A stretch of DNA of 64,000 bases from Picocystis sp. L7 (lineage: Eukaryota > Chlorophyta > Picocystophyceae > Picocystales > Picocystaceae): assembly GCA_020975725.1 (NCBI GenBank), contig QXJR01000005.1, positions 744,001 to 808,000 on the forward strand, in the 5' to 3' direction. How positions within the stretch are numbered: position 1 is the stretch's first letter; each line of letters starts with the position of its first letter. Under the pieces are notes generated by a model that saw nothing but the letters and a program-made list of their open reading frames with translations, was not told where the DNA came from and ran no database searches. Positions 32,834 to 43,132 of this stretch are shown here, one piece after another. The position numbers and the translations under genes were made by a program.

Positions 32834-33396
32834 TAAAGTACGCATGTGCCTTCAAAGCAATCTTGGCTACTACAAACTGAAAGAAAGCACGCCTTTGGGC
32901 GTCCTAGTCTTGAGCCGAACGAGGCCACATAGCAAGTCAGAAGTGAGGGGCATAGTAAATATGTAGCGCATCAGGCAATTTTGACACTTGCTCTCGGTAT
33001 CATTTGTCTTACCAGATCCAGTGCACAATCACAGCAAAGGTTTATGTGGCACTGAGATACCCATGGAAGGTGGCATGATGAAGAGCCAACCCTAAGCCTT
33101 CTGGTAACATTTCGTTGTCCCTGTTTAATGACTTCCACACAAGAGGACTTGACAAGCTTCAGAATGCTCACCCTTTAGATGCAAAGAATTTCATATCATT
33201 CTGGAACGAAGTAGAACTTTAGCAGCGACACGGTTTATCTCTTTGTAGCAAGGCTACGAATTTGCGAGGTTCTTCCTTGGCGCGAACGATCACTGCTCGC
33301 TCCGCACTTCGTAAACGCTTGAAAGGACAGAAACGTTTCAGGGCGAAGCACGCAGAGGAACGAGGATTCCTGTGACGCCTCTCACTTCGCCACATA
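32834..33396. other. Intergenic, nothing recognised
   Basis: About 560 bases between the kinase-like gene and the copia LTR. Short unmatched frames only; it should contain the 3' UTR of the kinase-like gene. Confidence 0.4.
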
Positions 33397-33763
33397 TGTT
33401 AACTTAGATATTAATAGGCTCTGCTCGATACAGACGGGAGAGACCGACAGGGTCAATCCAAGTCGGTCTTAGACAGGGTCGCTTATGACAGTCGGTCAAC
33501 GATTCGACTTCCGACGGCCCCCTATATATGGCAAACGATGTGTTGTAATAGAACAGATCCACTTTGACTTGACTAGCCGCGCCTCACTCCGTCGCCTTCG
33601 CTAATTCCAAGTCCGGATCGCCACAGCACTCGAGCATTAACCCTCTTCCAAGCAAGCTTCAACAAGTCCATTCATCTCCAAGAGCCAAGAACTTACAAGA
33701 TCCAAGTAGGCCTACCGCCCAAACTCGTGTGAAGCCCATTTTACCCTTATTCCTGAGTTAAAA
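33397..33763 (+). repeat. Copia 5' LTR (approximate)
   Basis: Starts TGTTAACTTAG and ends near CTGAGTTAAAA, an imperfect inverted match to the start. It has a TATA-like CTATATATGG (33521-33530) followed about 30 bp later by a probable transcription start region. A stretch of about 70 bp (33550-33620) is matched in inverted orientation at 38530-38600. Confidence 0.55.
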
Positions 33764-36700
33764 TAGTGGGCAGCACCACAATTAGACCCTGAATTTGAGC
33801 TTGGATCAAGTTACCAACATGGCTCCTAAGACCAAACCAACAACCACCGGCAAAGAAAGGGAGACTGGCGAGGCCCAAGTCTTGGCCTCCTTGGATGACA
33901 TCCAGAATTTGCGAGAAACGGTGAACCAAATCACTGCAAGTACTCAACATCGTCTAGACATTGTTGCATGCCTTTACTATCTCGGGGCACCCATCGAGTC
34001 CCGATTTGAACCAGACCAACTAGGAGTATCCAAGTAGGGTTACTAGAGACCACCCCCCTTTTTATGGACCTAAAGTGACCCCAAACAGGCACGGGACTGC
34101 CCCTTATCATGATAGGGCAAGGAAGGGTCGAAGATCATTCCGGGACGAAGTGGAGATTCTGCCCCGGAATCAGGGTCCTCGGCACGCGCCTGTGGGGCGT
34201 AACCCCAGGGAAACAGGCTCCCCATCGGTGCGGTCCCTGCCTGGGGAGCAGTTTTCACCTGGCGACCTCTCACGTGACCAGGGTGCATGCGAGTGGGGCG
34301 CCAGGCTGTCGTGCCCATTCAAGGGGCAATACTTATGCCATCATTGCTTCGTAATACATCAGAATCACTTTGCTTTGAGAGAAAAAAGACGTCCACTTGT
34401 CGTTCCCTCAAGAGAAAAGGAGCGTAGCAACACCGTGTGGGATTGCGCTTCGGACGTGAGCCTTTGCCTTGCTCACTCCACGGACGCTTGCGCAATAGAA
34501 CTCCCGAGGACCTTCGCGAACCAAGGTCCTCCCACGCTGCCTGTTAACCTTGCGGTGAAACGGCAGATCCTTTCAATAGGTTAAGAGCCTTGAAGCCTCA
34601 CCAAGAGAGATCAGAAGCCATATCAAACTCAATGGTGGACAACTTCGGAGTCCCAAAATTGGACTCTCACAATTGGACCACAGGGTCCGTCCGCATGCAA
34701 TCAAGCTTGGTCATTTCTGACCTTTGGGATGTTACTCAAAGTGAACCAGTGTACTCCAGTGATGACACCACTCAATTCAACGACGAAGACAAATTGAAAT
34801 TCAGGTCGGTTTCCAAAGCAAAAGCAAAAATTTTGCTTTGAGTGTCAAACAAGCTCCTCCCACATGAGATCGATTGCGAAACATCACATCAAATGTGGGC
34901 GAAGCTTCAGCATCTCTATAAACAAAAGTCTATTCAGCAAACCATCTATCTTCACAAGCAATTTCACAACCTTCGGAAACTTGATGTGGAGGACATCGAG
35001 TCCTACGTGAACCGGGCCATGCAGATGGCCAACATGTTGCGGGAGACCGGCAATCCCGTTACGGACTCCGCTGTGGCCATTGCCATTCTTTCTGAGCTTC
35101 CACCAAGTTACAATATTGTGTGCACTGTCCTAGAGAACGACGGCATCGAACCTACCGTGGACCTCATGCGCAATGCATTCATTTAGCACGAGTTGCATAG
35201 TTCCAGGTCAAAGAGCCTTTATTGTGGCTCACACACCTCTTCCGCACTTGACACGGTGATTTTCTGCAAGTACTGCAAGAGGCAAGGTCACACTGTTGAC
35301 AACTGCCACAAACTTCAAAAGAAACGGGCAAGGGAGAAGGCCGCAAGTTCATTGACCACAACAGCCAATGACCATCTCAACGACACGCAGCCCCCAGACA
35401 CCAACAGCCCCTGTGCTCGAATTGCCTTTTCTATGGTCATTCAGGCCAGCAATATGCTCAAGACCACCACCAACATTGAGGGAGATCCATGTCAGCCCTG
35501 GATCATTGATTCAGGAGCCTCTCATCACATGACAGGAGATCCGGGTCTCCTAGAACAAGGTACCACAGACCTTCATGTCTCGGACATCGTGACCGCGGAC
35601 GGGACTGTGCTGTCGAGTCGATTGAAAGGAACCGTTCATATTACAGCTCCAGGTGGAACAAACATTCGATTGCTGAATGTCTTATTCATCCCTGGTTTGG
35701 CGCACAACCTCATCTCTGTCAAGGCAGCCATGGAAGCCGGTGCCGATTTCTAGTTCTCGAAGGATCACTGTCGAATCTCCTGTGCAGGCAGGGTCGTGGA
35801 CGCCTCCCTTTGCCCCGGGAACATTTTCACCCTTTTTGCCCCAACGCAACTCTGGCACGAACGATTGGGGCATGTCAGCGAGGAAGAGCTACGGCTCTTG
35901 GGTCTACCCCACAAACTGAATTGCCTCTGCACCCCTTGTATACAGGCCAAACAATGCAGAAAACCATAAAAACCCAGTGGATACAAGCATGCCCCACTTA
36001 ATCTTTTGTATGCTGACCAGGTAGGTCCCATGGAGGTAGAAAGTATATCTGGTCACAGATATTACCTCTCCATCTATGACCAAGGCGGCAAAGCAAGTCG
36101 GGTGTACTTGTTGCCGAACAAATCGAGTGCAGTTGGCGCACTCATGAAAGGGATACACACCTTTGAAAAGGTTTCCCCGGGTCAGACGGTAAAAGCCGTG
36201 CGAACGGATCAAGGTTCAGTGTTCGTGAACGTTGAACTAAAAAAATTCTTACAATGAAAGGGCAGAGCCCATGAAACAACTGCTGGGTATACACCACAGC
36301 AAAATGCAGCAGAACGATTGCACCGCACACTCAACGAAAGTGGGCGTGCATTGCTACTGTCATCCAGACTGCCTCGTACCTTCTCGGGAGAGGCCATCCG
36401 ATGTGCCAACTACATTCGAAACCAACTACCCGTGAAGGCATCGGTAGAAGGCAAATGCCCGATTGAATTGCTGACCAAAAACCAACCAAGCCTAGACAAC
36501 CTGCGAAAATTCGGTTGTCGGGCTTGGGTGCTCATACCTGCAGAAAAACGCATTGGAAAGTTCGGACCAAAGTCAGCCGAGGGAACATTTTTGGGCTATG
36601 AAAACAGCTCGACTTACCGTGTTCTTGTAAAGGACCAAATTGTGCTCACCAAAACTGTGGAGTTTGTGGAGAGCACTCCTAGACTTGTAGCAAATCAAAG

Positions 36701-38375
36701 TCAGCAAGATTTGGAAGGTCAGGTCCTCCCTGAACTCTTCCCTGAGCCTCCGGAGCTTCAGCTCTCCGAACTCCGCTCCAGTTACGGTCCAAATGGTTTA
36801 GTGATTCCAAAGGATCCAAGCGCTTTGGACCTTATGGGATCACCAAGCGGGGAGAGGAGTCCCTTGTATTGTGCACGTGCAGAATTTCCACAAACTTTCG
36901 GCAGCGAGTAGTCCATTCGCCAGCAACCACCAGTAACCCTCCAGCATGTTCCACCTGTTCAACCTGGTTATGTAGGTGATGAAGGAGGAGCTCAGCGAAG
37001 CCAAGTACCTTCTTCACCACCCAACCAAGCCATTGCCCAAACTACGGGCAATCCAGAATCTACACCGGCAATCCAGCAGCACCTTCAGCAATCCAGCAGC
37101 AGCAAAAATGACGATCCAGCAGGCATCCTAGATGATGGAGAAGGTGCTCAGCATGCTCAAGCACCTTCTTCACCATCTCTTCATGGCATCCAGCAAGCAA
37201 TGCAGCTGCAGGCTCCAGCCTTACCTCCAATATCCAATCCAGCACCTCCAGCAAACCCAACGCATGGGTATAACCTGCGTCCTTGCTCCAGCAAAGCTTT
37301 GAAGACCACCTGCAAGGACGATTGGATGGTCAGCGATGAGTTCTCAGGCTTCACAAACGCAATGCGAAGATCCGATGCCGACCTCTGGAAAGAAGCCATC
37401 CACGAAGAACTCACCTCGCTGGTGGCCAACGAGACCTGGACGCTCACCGAGCTTCCTCCAGCACGCAAGGCCCTCACCACCACGTGGGTCTTCAAGGTGA
37501 AACGCGACGTTGGTGGCGACGTGGAGCGCTACAAAGCCCGCCTGTGCGTGCGTGGCTTCGAGCAACGTGAGGGTTTGGACTACCAGGAGGTGTTTGCCCC
37601 CACCTCTGGTAAGGTAACCGAGCGAGTTTACTTAACTCATGCAGCCTTGAAGGACTATGAAATCAGGCAGGTGGACATCAAAAATGCCTTCTTAAATGCA
37701 GATTTGGATGAACCTATCTACATCCAAATATCTGATGGACTCAAAGGAAAAGAATTACATGGAAACCGCCATCTGGCTCTCAAACTCAACATGAGTTTGT
37801 ATGGCCTGAACAGGCTCCAAGACTCTGGTTCCTTCACCTCATCAAAATGTTAACTACAAAGTTGGGATTCGTAGTTAACCCAGTGGAGGACACTATTTTA
37901 CAAAAAGTTAACGAAGAAACAGGCAAGGAGTGCATCCTCTGCATCAATGTGGATGACATACTCCTTGTAGCAGAAGATACCCATATGATTGAAGAAGTCA
38001 TTGAGAGCATGTGCAAGAGATTCTAGGCCAGAGACCTAGGACCTGTGAGTTTCTTCTGTGGCATGGTGGTTCATAGGGACAAAAAAAACAGGACCCTCAC
38101 ACTCAGTGAGCCTGAGAAGATAAGGCAGTTAATTAAGCAGTTCAACATGGAAAACTGCAGGGTTAAGTAGGTACCTTTGGAATACCACTTTACTGCACTA
38201 GAGAATGAACCTGCAGCCCTTCAACAATCCTACCAAGTACTCATGGGCTCACTCCTCTACTTGGCCACCACCACTAGGCCGAATTTGAGTCATGCAGTGT
38301 CACATTTGTCAAGATTCATGGACTAATCAAGTATGGAGCACATGAATGCAGCAAAGTCAGTACTCAAGTATGTGG

Positions 38376-39005
38376 TGTTGCCCACGATTTCTGCCACAAG
38401 GGTTGCGTTTCGGTGGGGCCACAAGGGGGTTCCGTGGTGGGCCTTTTTGGAAGTAAGGAGGATGTCTCCTCAGGCGAAAGAGTTCTCTCGCGAGCCTTGC
38501 CAAGGAAAGGCAAGCTTGCACGTGGGATCCGGACTTGAGTCTAGCGAAGTGTCGAAGTGGAGCACGGCTAGTCAAGTCAAGATGGATCTGATTTCTATTT
38601 CAAGGTTTGGTGTGAGGTCCTAAGTGATCTCACACAGGGGGATGGTCTTATCATACCTTATCCGCTTCGAGCGGATCGTGATCAAGATCCCCTGGCGATT
38701 CTTGTGCTCCCTCGGACGGTGGAGCCCCGGCGACCTGACCGAGGAGGTTGACTGGGGTACTCCTGGCCGTTCGATCCTCTTCAGTGATCGAACCCCTAGA
38801 TTCGTTTTGTACGGGTAGGATTCCTGGCTAATAGGGAACGCCCCGCCCCAACCATCCACACAAGTTGGTAACCCCGATCCCCCTTCCTTGGGATACATCG
38901 TTGGGGACAGTAAGGGGGGAAGGAGGCTCCTTATTGGGGGTCCAAGGCTACTGATCCCTTACAGTCCCATCTGTATGGGTCATCGTGTTTCGATCGAAGT
39001 TAACA
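38376..39005 (-). repeat. Solo LTR of a copia relative, inverted
   Basis: Read on the minus strand it begins TGTTAACTTCGATCG, as the copia 5' LTR does, and ends GGGCAACA. A segment around 38530-38600 is clearly similar to 33550-33620 in reverse orientation. Flanks TGTGG (38371-38375) and TGTGA (39006-39010) differ by one base and look like a target-site duplication. No coding sequence accompanies it, as expected for a recombined solo LTR inserted into the copia RNase H region. Confidence 0.55.
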
Positions 39006-39062
39006 TGTGACGAGGCAAGGGGCGTCACACGAGGGGGGGCCAAAATTCGGTCGCAACCCCCC

Positions 39063-39777
39063 CGGTTGTGGCTGAATGTTGACCCCCCTCGGCTGAATGT
39101 CGACCCCCCCCCTTTTGGATAAACTTCTCTCATGTTTACAGCAGGGACGGGTTCGACCGACTGGAAATGGACCCCCCTCCTGGCCCGCGGGTCCGAGGGA
39201 GGGAGGGAAAGGATCGACACTCCGAGGGGGACACAGGGGCTGGGCAGGGATCCAGGAAACTTTGGCCGACATCCGACGCCAGAAAGATGCAAGATCGGAC
39301 GAACGCGTGCGGTGTGTCGTGCGCCATGGACGGACGTCCACGAGGGAAGACCAGGGCACACGACACATCGTGCGAGACGCCTGGAAAGGCCGAGAGGAAC
39401 GAAGGAGGAGGAAGAAGGCGAAAGGAAAGGAGCGAAAAACCTGGCAAGGTCAAAAGGTGGATCTTGCCAGGGCACGAAACAGGGAAGAATCCAGCCACCA
39501 CGGGGGACAACTGGGGCTGAAAGGATGTCTTCCGTGGTGGATGGACGAGGACCGGGGACGGCGCGTGGAACCATGATGGGAGAGGGTAGACGAGCGTAGG
39601 GGACGAAACGGAAGACGAGGGGACGACCGCCACCAAGACGCGTCGGTGTCGAACCAATAGGTCGACACATGCCATCGACGAAGGCATACACGAACCGGAA
39701 CAGGACGTGACGACGGGAGAGGGGGATCTCTGGAACGGCAAGGCGACCAAGGGCACGGGAAGAAACACAGTGGATGG
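39063..39777. repeat. MULE-1 left terminal inverted repeat
   Basis: 715 bp, GC-rich, inverted match to 42194-42375 plus 57508-58000 plus 61876-61917. The outer 50 bp carry two direct copies of GGCTGAATGTyGACCCCCC. Long open frames on both strands here reflect composition, not genes. Confidence 0.9.
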
Positions 39778-39908
39778 ATGGACTACAAGTCTGCTGCTTT
39801 GATGAGCGAATCGTTGTTGCTTGGTTGTGTAGCTTGGTGAAGTTCAAGCATACCAAGTTTGAATCTTTTCTTCCTTTGCTCGCTTGCAGAATGTACTTCT
39901 TTTTGCTT

Positions 39909-42074
39909 TCATGTAAGATCTTTCAGGTAACGCATCCTCAAGTAGTCGTGGCGGGACTTTTGCATGACCTTGAGGTGCTGTGGAAACGCCAGCGTCCCTT
40001 TGTGCACTTGTAGTGCGAGGTAGTGCTTGCATGTGCCCTTGTCAATAAATGCACAGCATGTGCAACCTTCGGCGATGATCGTCCACTTTGCCCATCGATT
40101 GCAATAAGCTGGAAGTGTCTCTTCTTGGGCTGGTTGCAAGCCAACTTCTACAATTTGTTTGGCCTCTAAGGCAAGTAAACGGTGCATGTGCAACTCACAT
40201 TCAGGGAGGAACTTTTCTTCGATACCATTTGAATGAACAACCCAACTTGAAATTTCTGCTCTCGCCAAAGTTTGAGCCTTACCATGAACGTTCTTCAACA
40301 AGCCTTGTGACGGTAACAATGTAAAGCAATCAACTTCTTGGCGAAAGGACCAATCAGCGCTCATGAGAAGCATATCAACATCTTCCCATAATTTTTGAGG
40401 GACATCCTCGCAAGGATTGGCGGCGAACGTGTATTCTCTCCTCTTCTCTCGCACAAGGGATGATATTGCGTTCTTCAAGGGTCCAAGAGCTCGATGGATG
40501 TGAAGCCGCCTTTGTGTTGAACGGCTAGGCATGTGCACCTTCTTGAATGTTTTGTTGTTGCTTTCGTGGCCTTGGTTGCTAACGGGATATCCGTGAGGGG
40601 CATCACAACGTGCCCAATACCTGAACGGCCCACCGTAGGTTCGCTTCCACCACTGCACAAATTCTTCAAATGCACTGCATTCCACCTCCAACTTCTCGAG
40701 CAAAGCATTCTTGATTTCCTTGGTTGGGCTAAATGATATTCGCTTGACGTATATGGCAATCGTGCTTGCGATGTTTGCCGGCACATGGTATTTTTTGCAA
40801 GCTTGTTGTAGATTTCCATCCACTCTACTCAAATGGGCATAACAATCTTGTTGGTGCCACTTCAAAGCTTTCAAGTCGCCAAAGGCTCGGACCCCTGCAT
40901 CTATTCCTGCGCCTGCATCTTTCAGTATGTAGATACCTTCGAAGAATTGTCTTGCATCATCCTTTAGTAATTTCCAAATGGAGCTGAGATGAAACATTGT
41001 GTTGTCTTGGCTCTCCGTAGGGACCAAACTGTAAAGAATGGGGAACCAATGACAATTTGCGTCTGTAATACCGCTTGCCATGAGGATGAATTTATCGTCT
41101 GTAATGATCTTGAAGGTTGCATCAATGGTAAGTTGCCGTGGGCACGTACCGTTCGTACATTGTCTCATCCACTCGACCATTTTAGGGCATGAGAGACTCA
41201 ATCTGAATTCTCTAAAGAAGGATTCCTCATCAACCTCCTTCGGGAGGTTCCAGTCAACCACAAAGACATCATCCGCGCCAAATTGCCTCGATTCATCAAA
41301 TAAATTGTTTTGCACGAAAGCCTCCACATCAACTCTAGTACCTCGGCATCCAACCTTCTTCCGTTGGTGTGTCAAGAAGTTCCGCACCTTTTTCTTGGTG
41401 ACCCCTTCAAAATCAAAGCCACATGATTCAAGTTGTTGCATTATTTTGGGGATGAGCATGTCACTGTCCAAATACTTCGTCAATTCTACTTGCAACTTCC
41501 GTGGAAGTGGTTGCTTCTTCCATTCTGGGCGAGGAATGTGTTGTTCATGGTCATGTTCTACCTTTTGAAGCAAGCAAAGATATCCCAATTCCCTTCTAAT
41601 AAGCATGACCTCCGCTTTGCATCCGCAATTTTTGGAGGCATTGCATGACCACCGCCGGAGCAGAAGACAATTGTCTTGGGTTGATCGAGGAAGTTTGCTC
41701 TTCTTCTTCCCTTTCGAGGTCTTCTTCACCCACACTCCAAGCTTATCAGGTTGTGTTTCAGAAAGTGCATTACCGAGCCATTCTTCTTCATGAGTGGAAA
41801 GGCTAGTGCATCCTTTTGCTTGTTCTATCAAACATTCACTTTGCAAGAGCCAATCTTTGAACTCTAAACAACCATGGTTAGGTAATTCTGGGTTGCGGAG
41901 TCCACTACGAATCGCTTGTGGACTTGTTGACATGCTTCCGCTCTTGTGCCCTTCGAAGTTCGTCGCTCTCACCCTCGCAGCGTGTTCAGTGACCCAAGCA
42001 GCACGACAGATTTCTTCTGAGGCACCCTCTCCAAGCCCCCCACTACTGCCAGGTGGGGTGGGTTTGAACGACAT
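39909..42074 (-). CDS. MULE-1 transposase (FLYWCH/WRKY-GCM1-like zinc finger, MULE DDE, SWIM)
   Basis: A 721-residue frame without interruption. The N-terminal third has a zinc-finger of FLYWCH/WRKY-GCM1 type ('RWSCNASKNCGCKAEV' with a later 'HDHEQH'). The DDE core follows: 'RQLTIDATFKIITDDKF' (first Asp), 'YILKDAGAGIDAGVRAF' (second Asp), 'WHQQDCYAHLSRVDG' (the C..H motif of MULE transposases) and 'VSNQGHESNNKTFKK', probably holding the Glu. A C-terminal SWIM zinc finger is clear: 'CTCCAFIDKGTCKH'. It would bind the long inverted repeats and excise the element. It is colinear and clearly similar to the MULE-2 transposase. The intact frame and recognisable ends make the unit potentially autonomous before it was interrupted. 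Confidence 0.9.
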   Translation of the reverse strand: MSFKPTPPGSSGGLGEGASEEICRAAWVTEHAARVRATNFEGHKSGSMSTSPQAIRSGLRNPELPNHGCLEFKDWLLQSECLIEQAKGCTSLSTHEEEWLGNALSETQPDKLGVWVKKTSKGKKKSKLPRSTQDNCLLLRRWSCNASKNCGCKAEVMLIRRELGYLCLLQKVEHDHEQHIPRPEWKKQPLPRKLQVELTKYLDSDMLIPKIMQQLESCGFDFEGVTKKKVRNFLTHQRKKVGCRGTRVDVEAFVQNNLFDESRQFGADDVFVVDWNLPKEVDEESFFREFRLSLSCPKMVEWMRQCTNGTCPRQLTIDATFKIITDDKFILMASGITDANCHWFPILYSLVPTESQDNTMFHLSSIWKLLKDDARQFFEGIYILKDAGAGIDAGVRAFGDLKALKWHQQDCYAHLSRVDGNLQQACKKYHVPANIASTIAIYVKRISFSPTKEIKNALLEKLEVECSAFEEFVQWWKRTYGGPFRYWARCDAPHGYPVSNQGHESNNKTFKKVHMPSRSTQRRLHIHRALGPLKNAISSLVREKRREYTFAANPCEDVPQKLWEDVDMLLMSADWSFRQEVDCFTLLPSQGLLKNVHGKAQTLARAEISSWVVHSNGIEEKFLPECELHMHRLLALEAKQIVEVGLQPAQEETLPAYCNRWAKWTIIAEGCTCCAFIDKGTCKHYLALQVHKGTLAFPQHLKVMQKSRHDYLRMRYLKDLT

Positions 42075-42193
42075 TTTGGCGCCAAGAGACCCACACCCCT
42101 GACACTAGAGGAATGCCCTTGCAAGCCTTTCGAGACATTGCCCATGCATTTCGACGGCAACCTGCACAAGTCGTCGTCGAGATGCATAGCATT

Positions 42194-42375
42194 CCATCCA
42201 CTGTGTTTCTTCCCGTGCCCATGGTCGCCTTGCCGTTCCAGAGATCCCCCTCTCCCGTCGTCACGTCCTGTTCCGGTTCGTGTATGCCTTCGTCGATGGC
42301 ATGTGTCGACCTATTGGTTCGACACCGACGCGTCTTGGTGGCGGTCGTCCCCTCGTCTTCCGTTTCGTCCCCTAC
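42194..42375. repeat. MULE-1 right TIR, inner piece
   Basis: Inverted match to the inner end of the left repeat (about 39600-39777). Ends at the Gyp-3 insertion; its last five bases CCTAC are duplicated at 57503-57507. Confidence 0.88.
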
Positions 42376-43104
42376 TGTTGCAAAAGCGTCCGTGAGTTTT
42401 GGACACTCACACACGTGCCTTGGAGGAGAGCGTGTGTCGGGAAGGAGCCGGTGCACCGGTCTTGGGCGAGGGTCCTCGCACTCGCGGACAAAGTCCCCTT
42501 CTAGCCGGCTCGAGGCGTGGTGCCTAGCGAGGTCGACCTCCTGGTGGTTGGGCAAGCGCGTAGGCCTCAGCAAGTCGTCGAGAGAGGACGGAAGGAGGCG
42601 CGCTGGTGGTTGGCAAAGTCAAGTTCTATCTCAAAGCAAAGAGGGACGATAGGTCTACCTCTCTCACCGCCTCTCACTGGCGGTTGGAATTGGAGCAAAG
42701 GGGGTGTCTTATCCGCCTTCGTCCTCCTCTAAGTCACACCTGACCGTCCATTTTGCTCGCCCCGGAGCGACTGTGAGCTGTCACTTGCTCGACACCGTTC
42801 ACCCCCCTCAGGCCCACCCCTCACAATTGTGGATTGGGACGGGGTCGGCGGGTTCCCTTCGGTCTGTCTCGATCAAGGTCCCCGGTTCCCCTTACAAGAA
42901 GCCCGTTCTGATCGGGGGCGACCGTGCTTCAATGCAACCGGGGGAAACTGGTTCTGGTTCCGGAACGGTACTGTCGTTGTATTCCAAAGGGATATCAGAT
43001 CCCTTACTCGATGGGTAGCCTCGATGGTTCGGACCCGTAAGCCAGGGTCCCGACGGACCCTGGTGGGCCTCGTTCACAGGAGGAGGCCACTGCCTTATGC
43101 AACA
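42376..43104 (-). repeat. Gyp-3 3' LTR
   Basis: 729 bp, same length and almost identical to 56774-57502. As coding is on the minus strand, this left copy is the 3' LTR. Confidence 0.93.
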
Positions 43105-43119
43105 CTCTCCCGGCTCCCT
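43105..43119 (-). promoter_or_regulatory. Gyp-3 polypurine tract
   Basis: On the minus strand AGGGAGCCGGGAGAG directly precedes the 3' LTR. The same CCGGGAG core occurs in Gyp-1 and Gyp-4. Confidence 0.6.
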
Positions 43120-43132
43120 GGGACGAACCCGG

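Larger units (their letters stand above)
33397..39062 (+). mobile_element. Ty1/copia LTR retrotransposon, decayed
   Basis: A 5' LTR (33397-33763) is followed by copia-ordered domains on the plus strand: gag (about 34600-35330, ending in a zinc knuckle 'CKYCKRQGHTVDNCHKL'), protease ('WIIDSGASHHMTGDP', about 35500), integrase ('LWHERLGHV' near 35850 to 'YTPQQNAAERLHRTLNE' near 36330), RT ('WVFKVKRDVGGDVERYKARL', 37480-37545; 'VDDILL' near 37950) and the start of RNase H. An unrelated-looking stretch (about 34040-34590) separates the first open frame from gag. A solo LTR (38376-39005) and then MULE-1 interrupt the 3' part; I found no 3' LTR. The element carries many breaks and is the oldest layer of the nest. 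The end at 39062 is where MULE-1 begins, not a true terminus. Confidence 0.85.
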
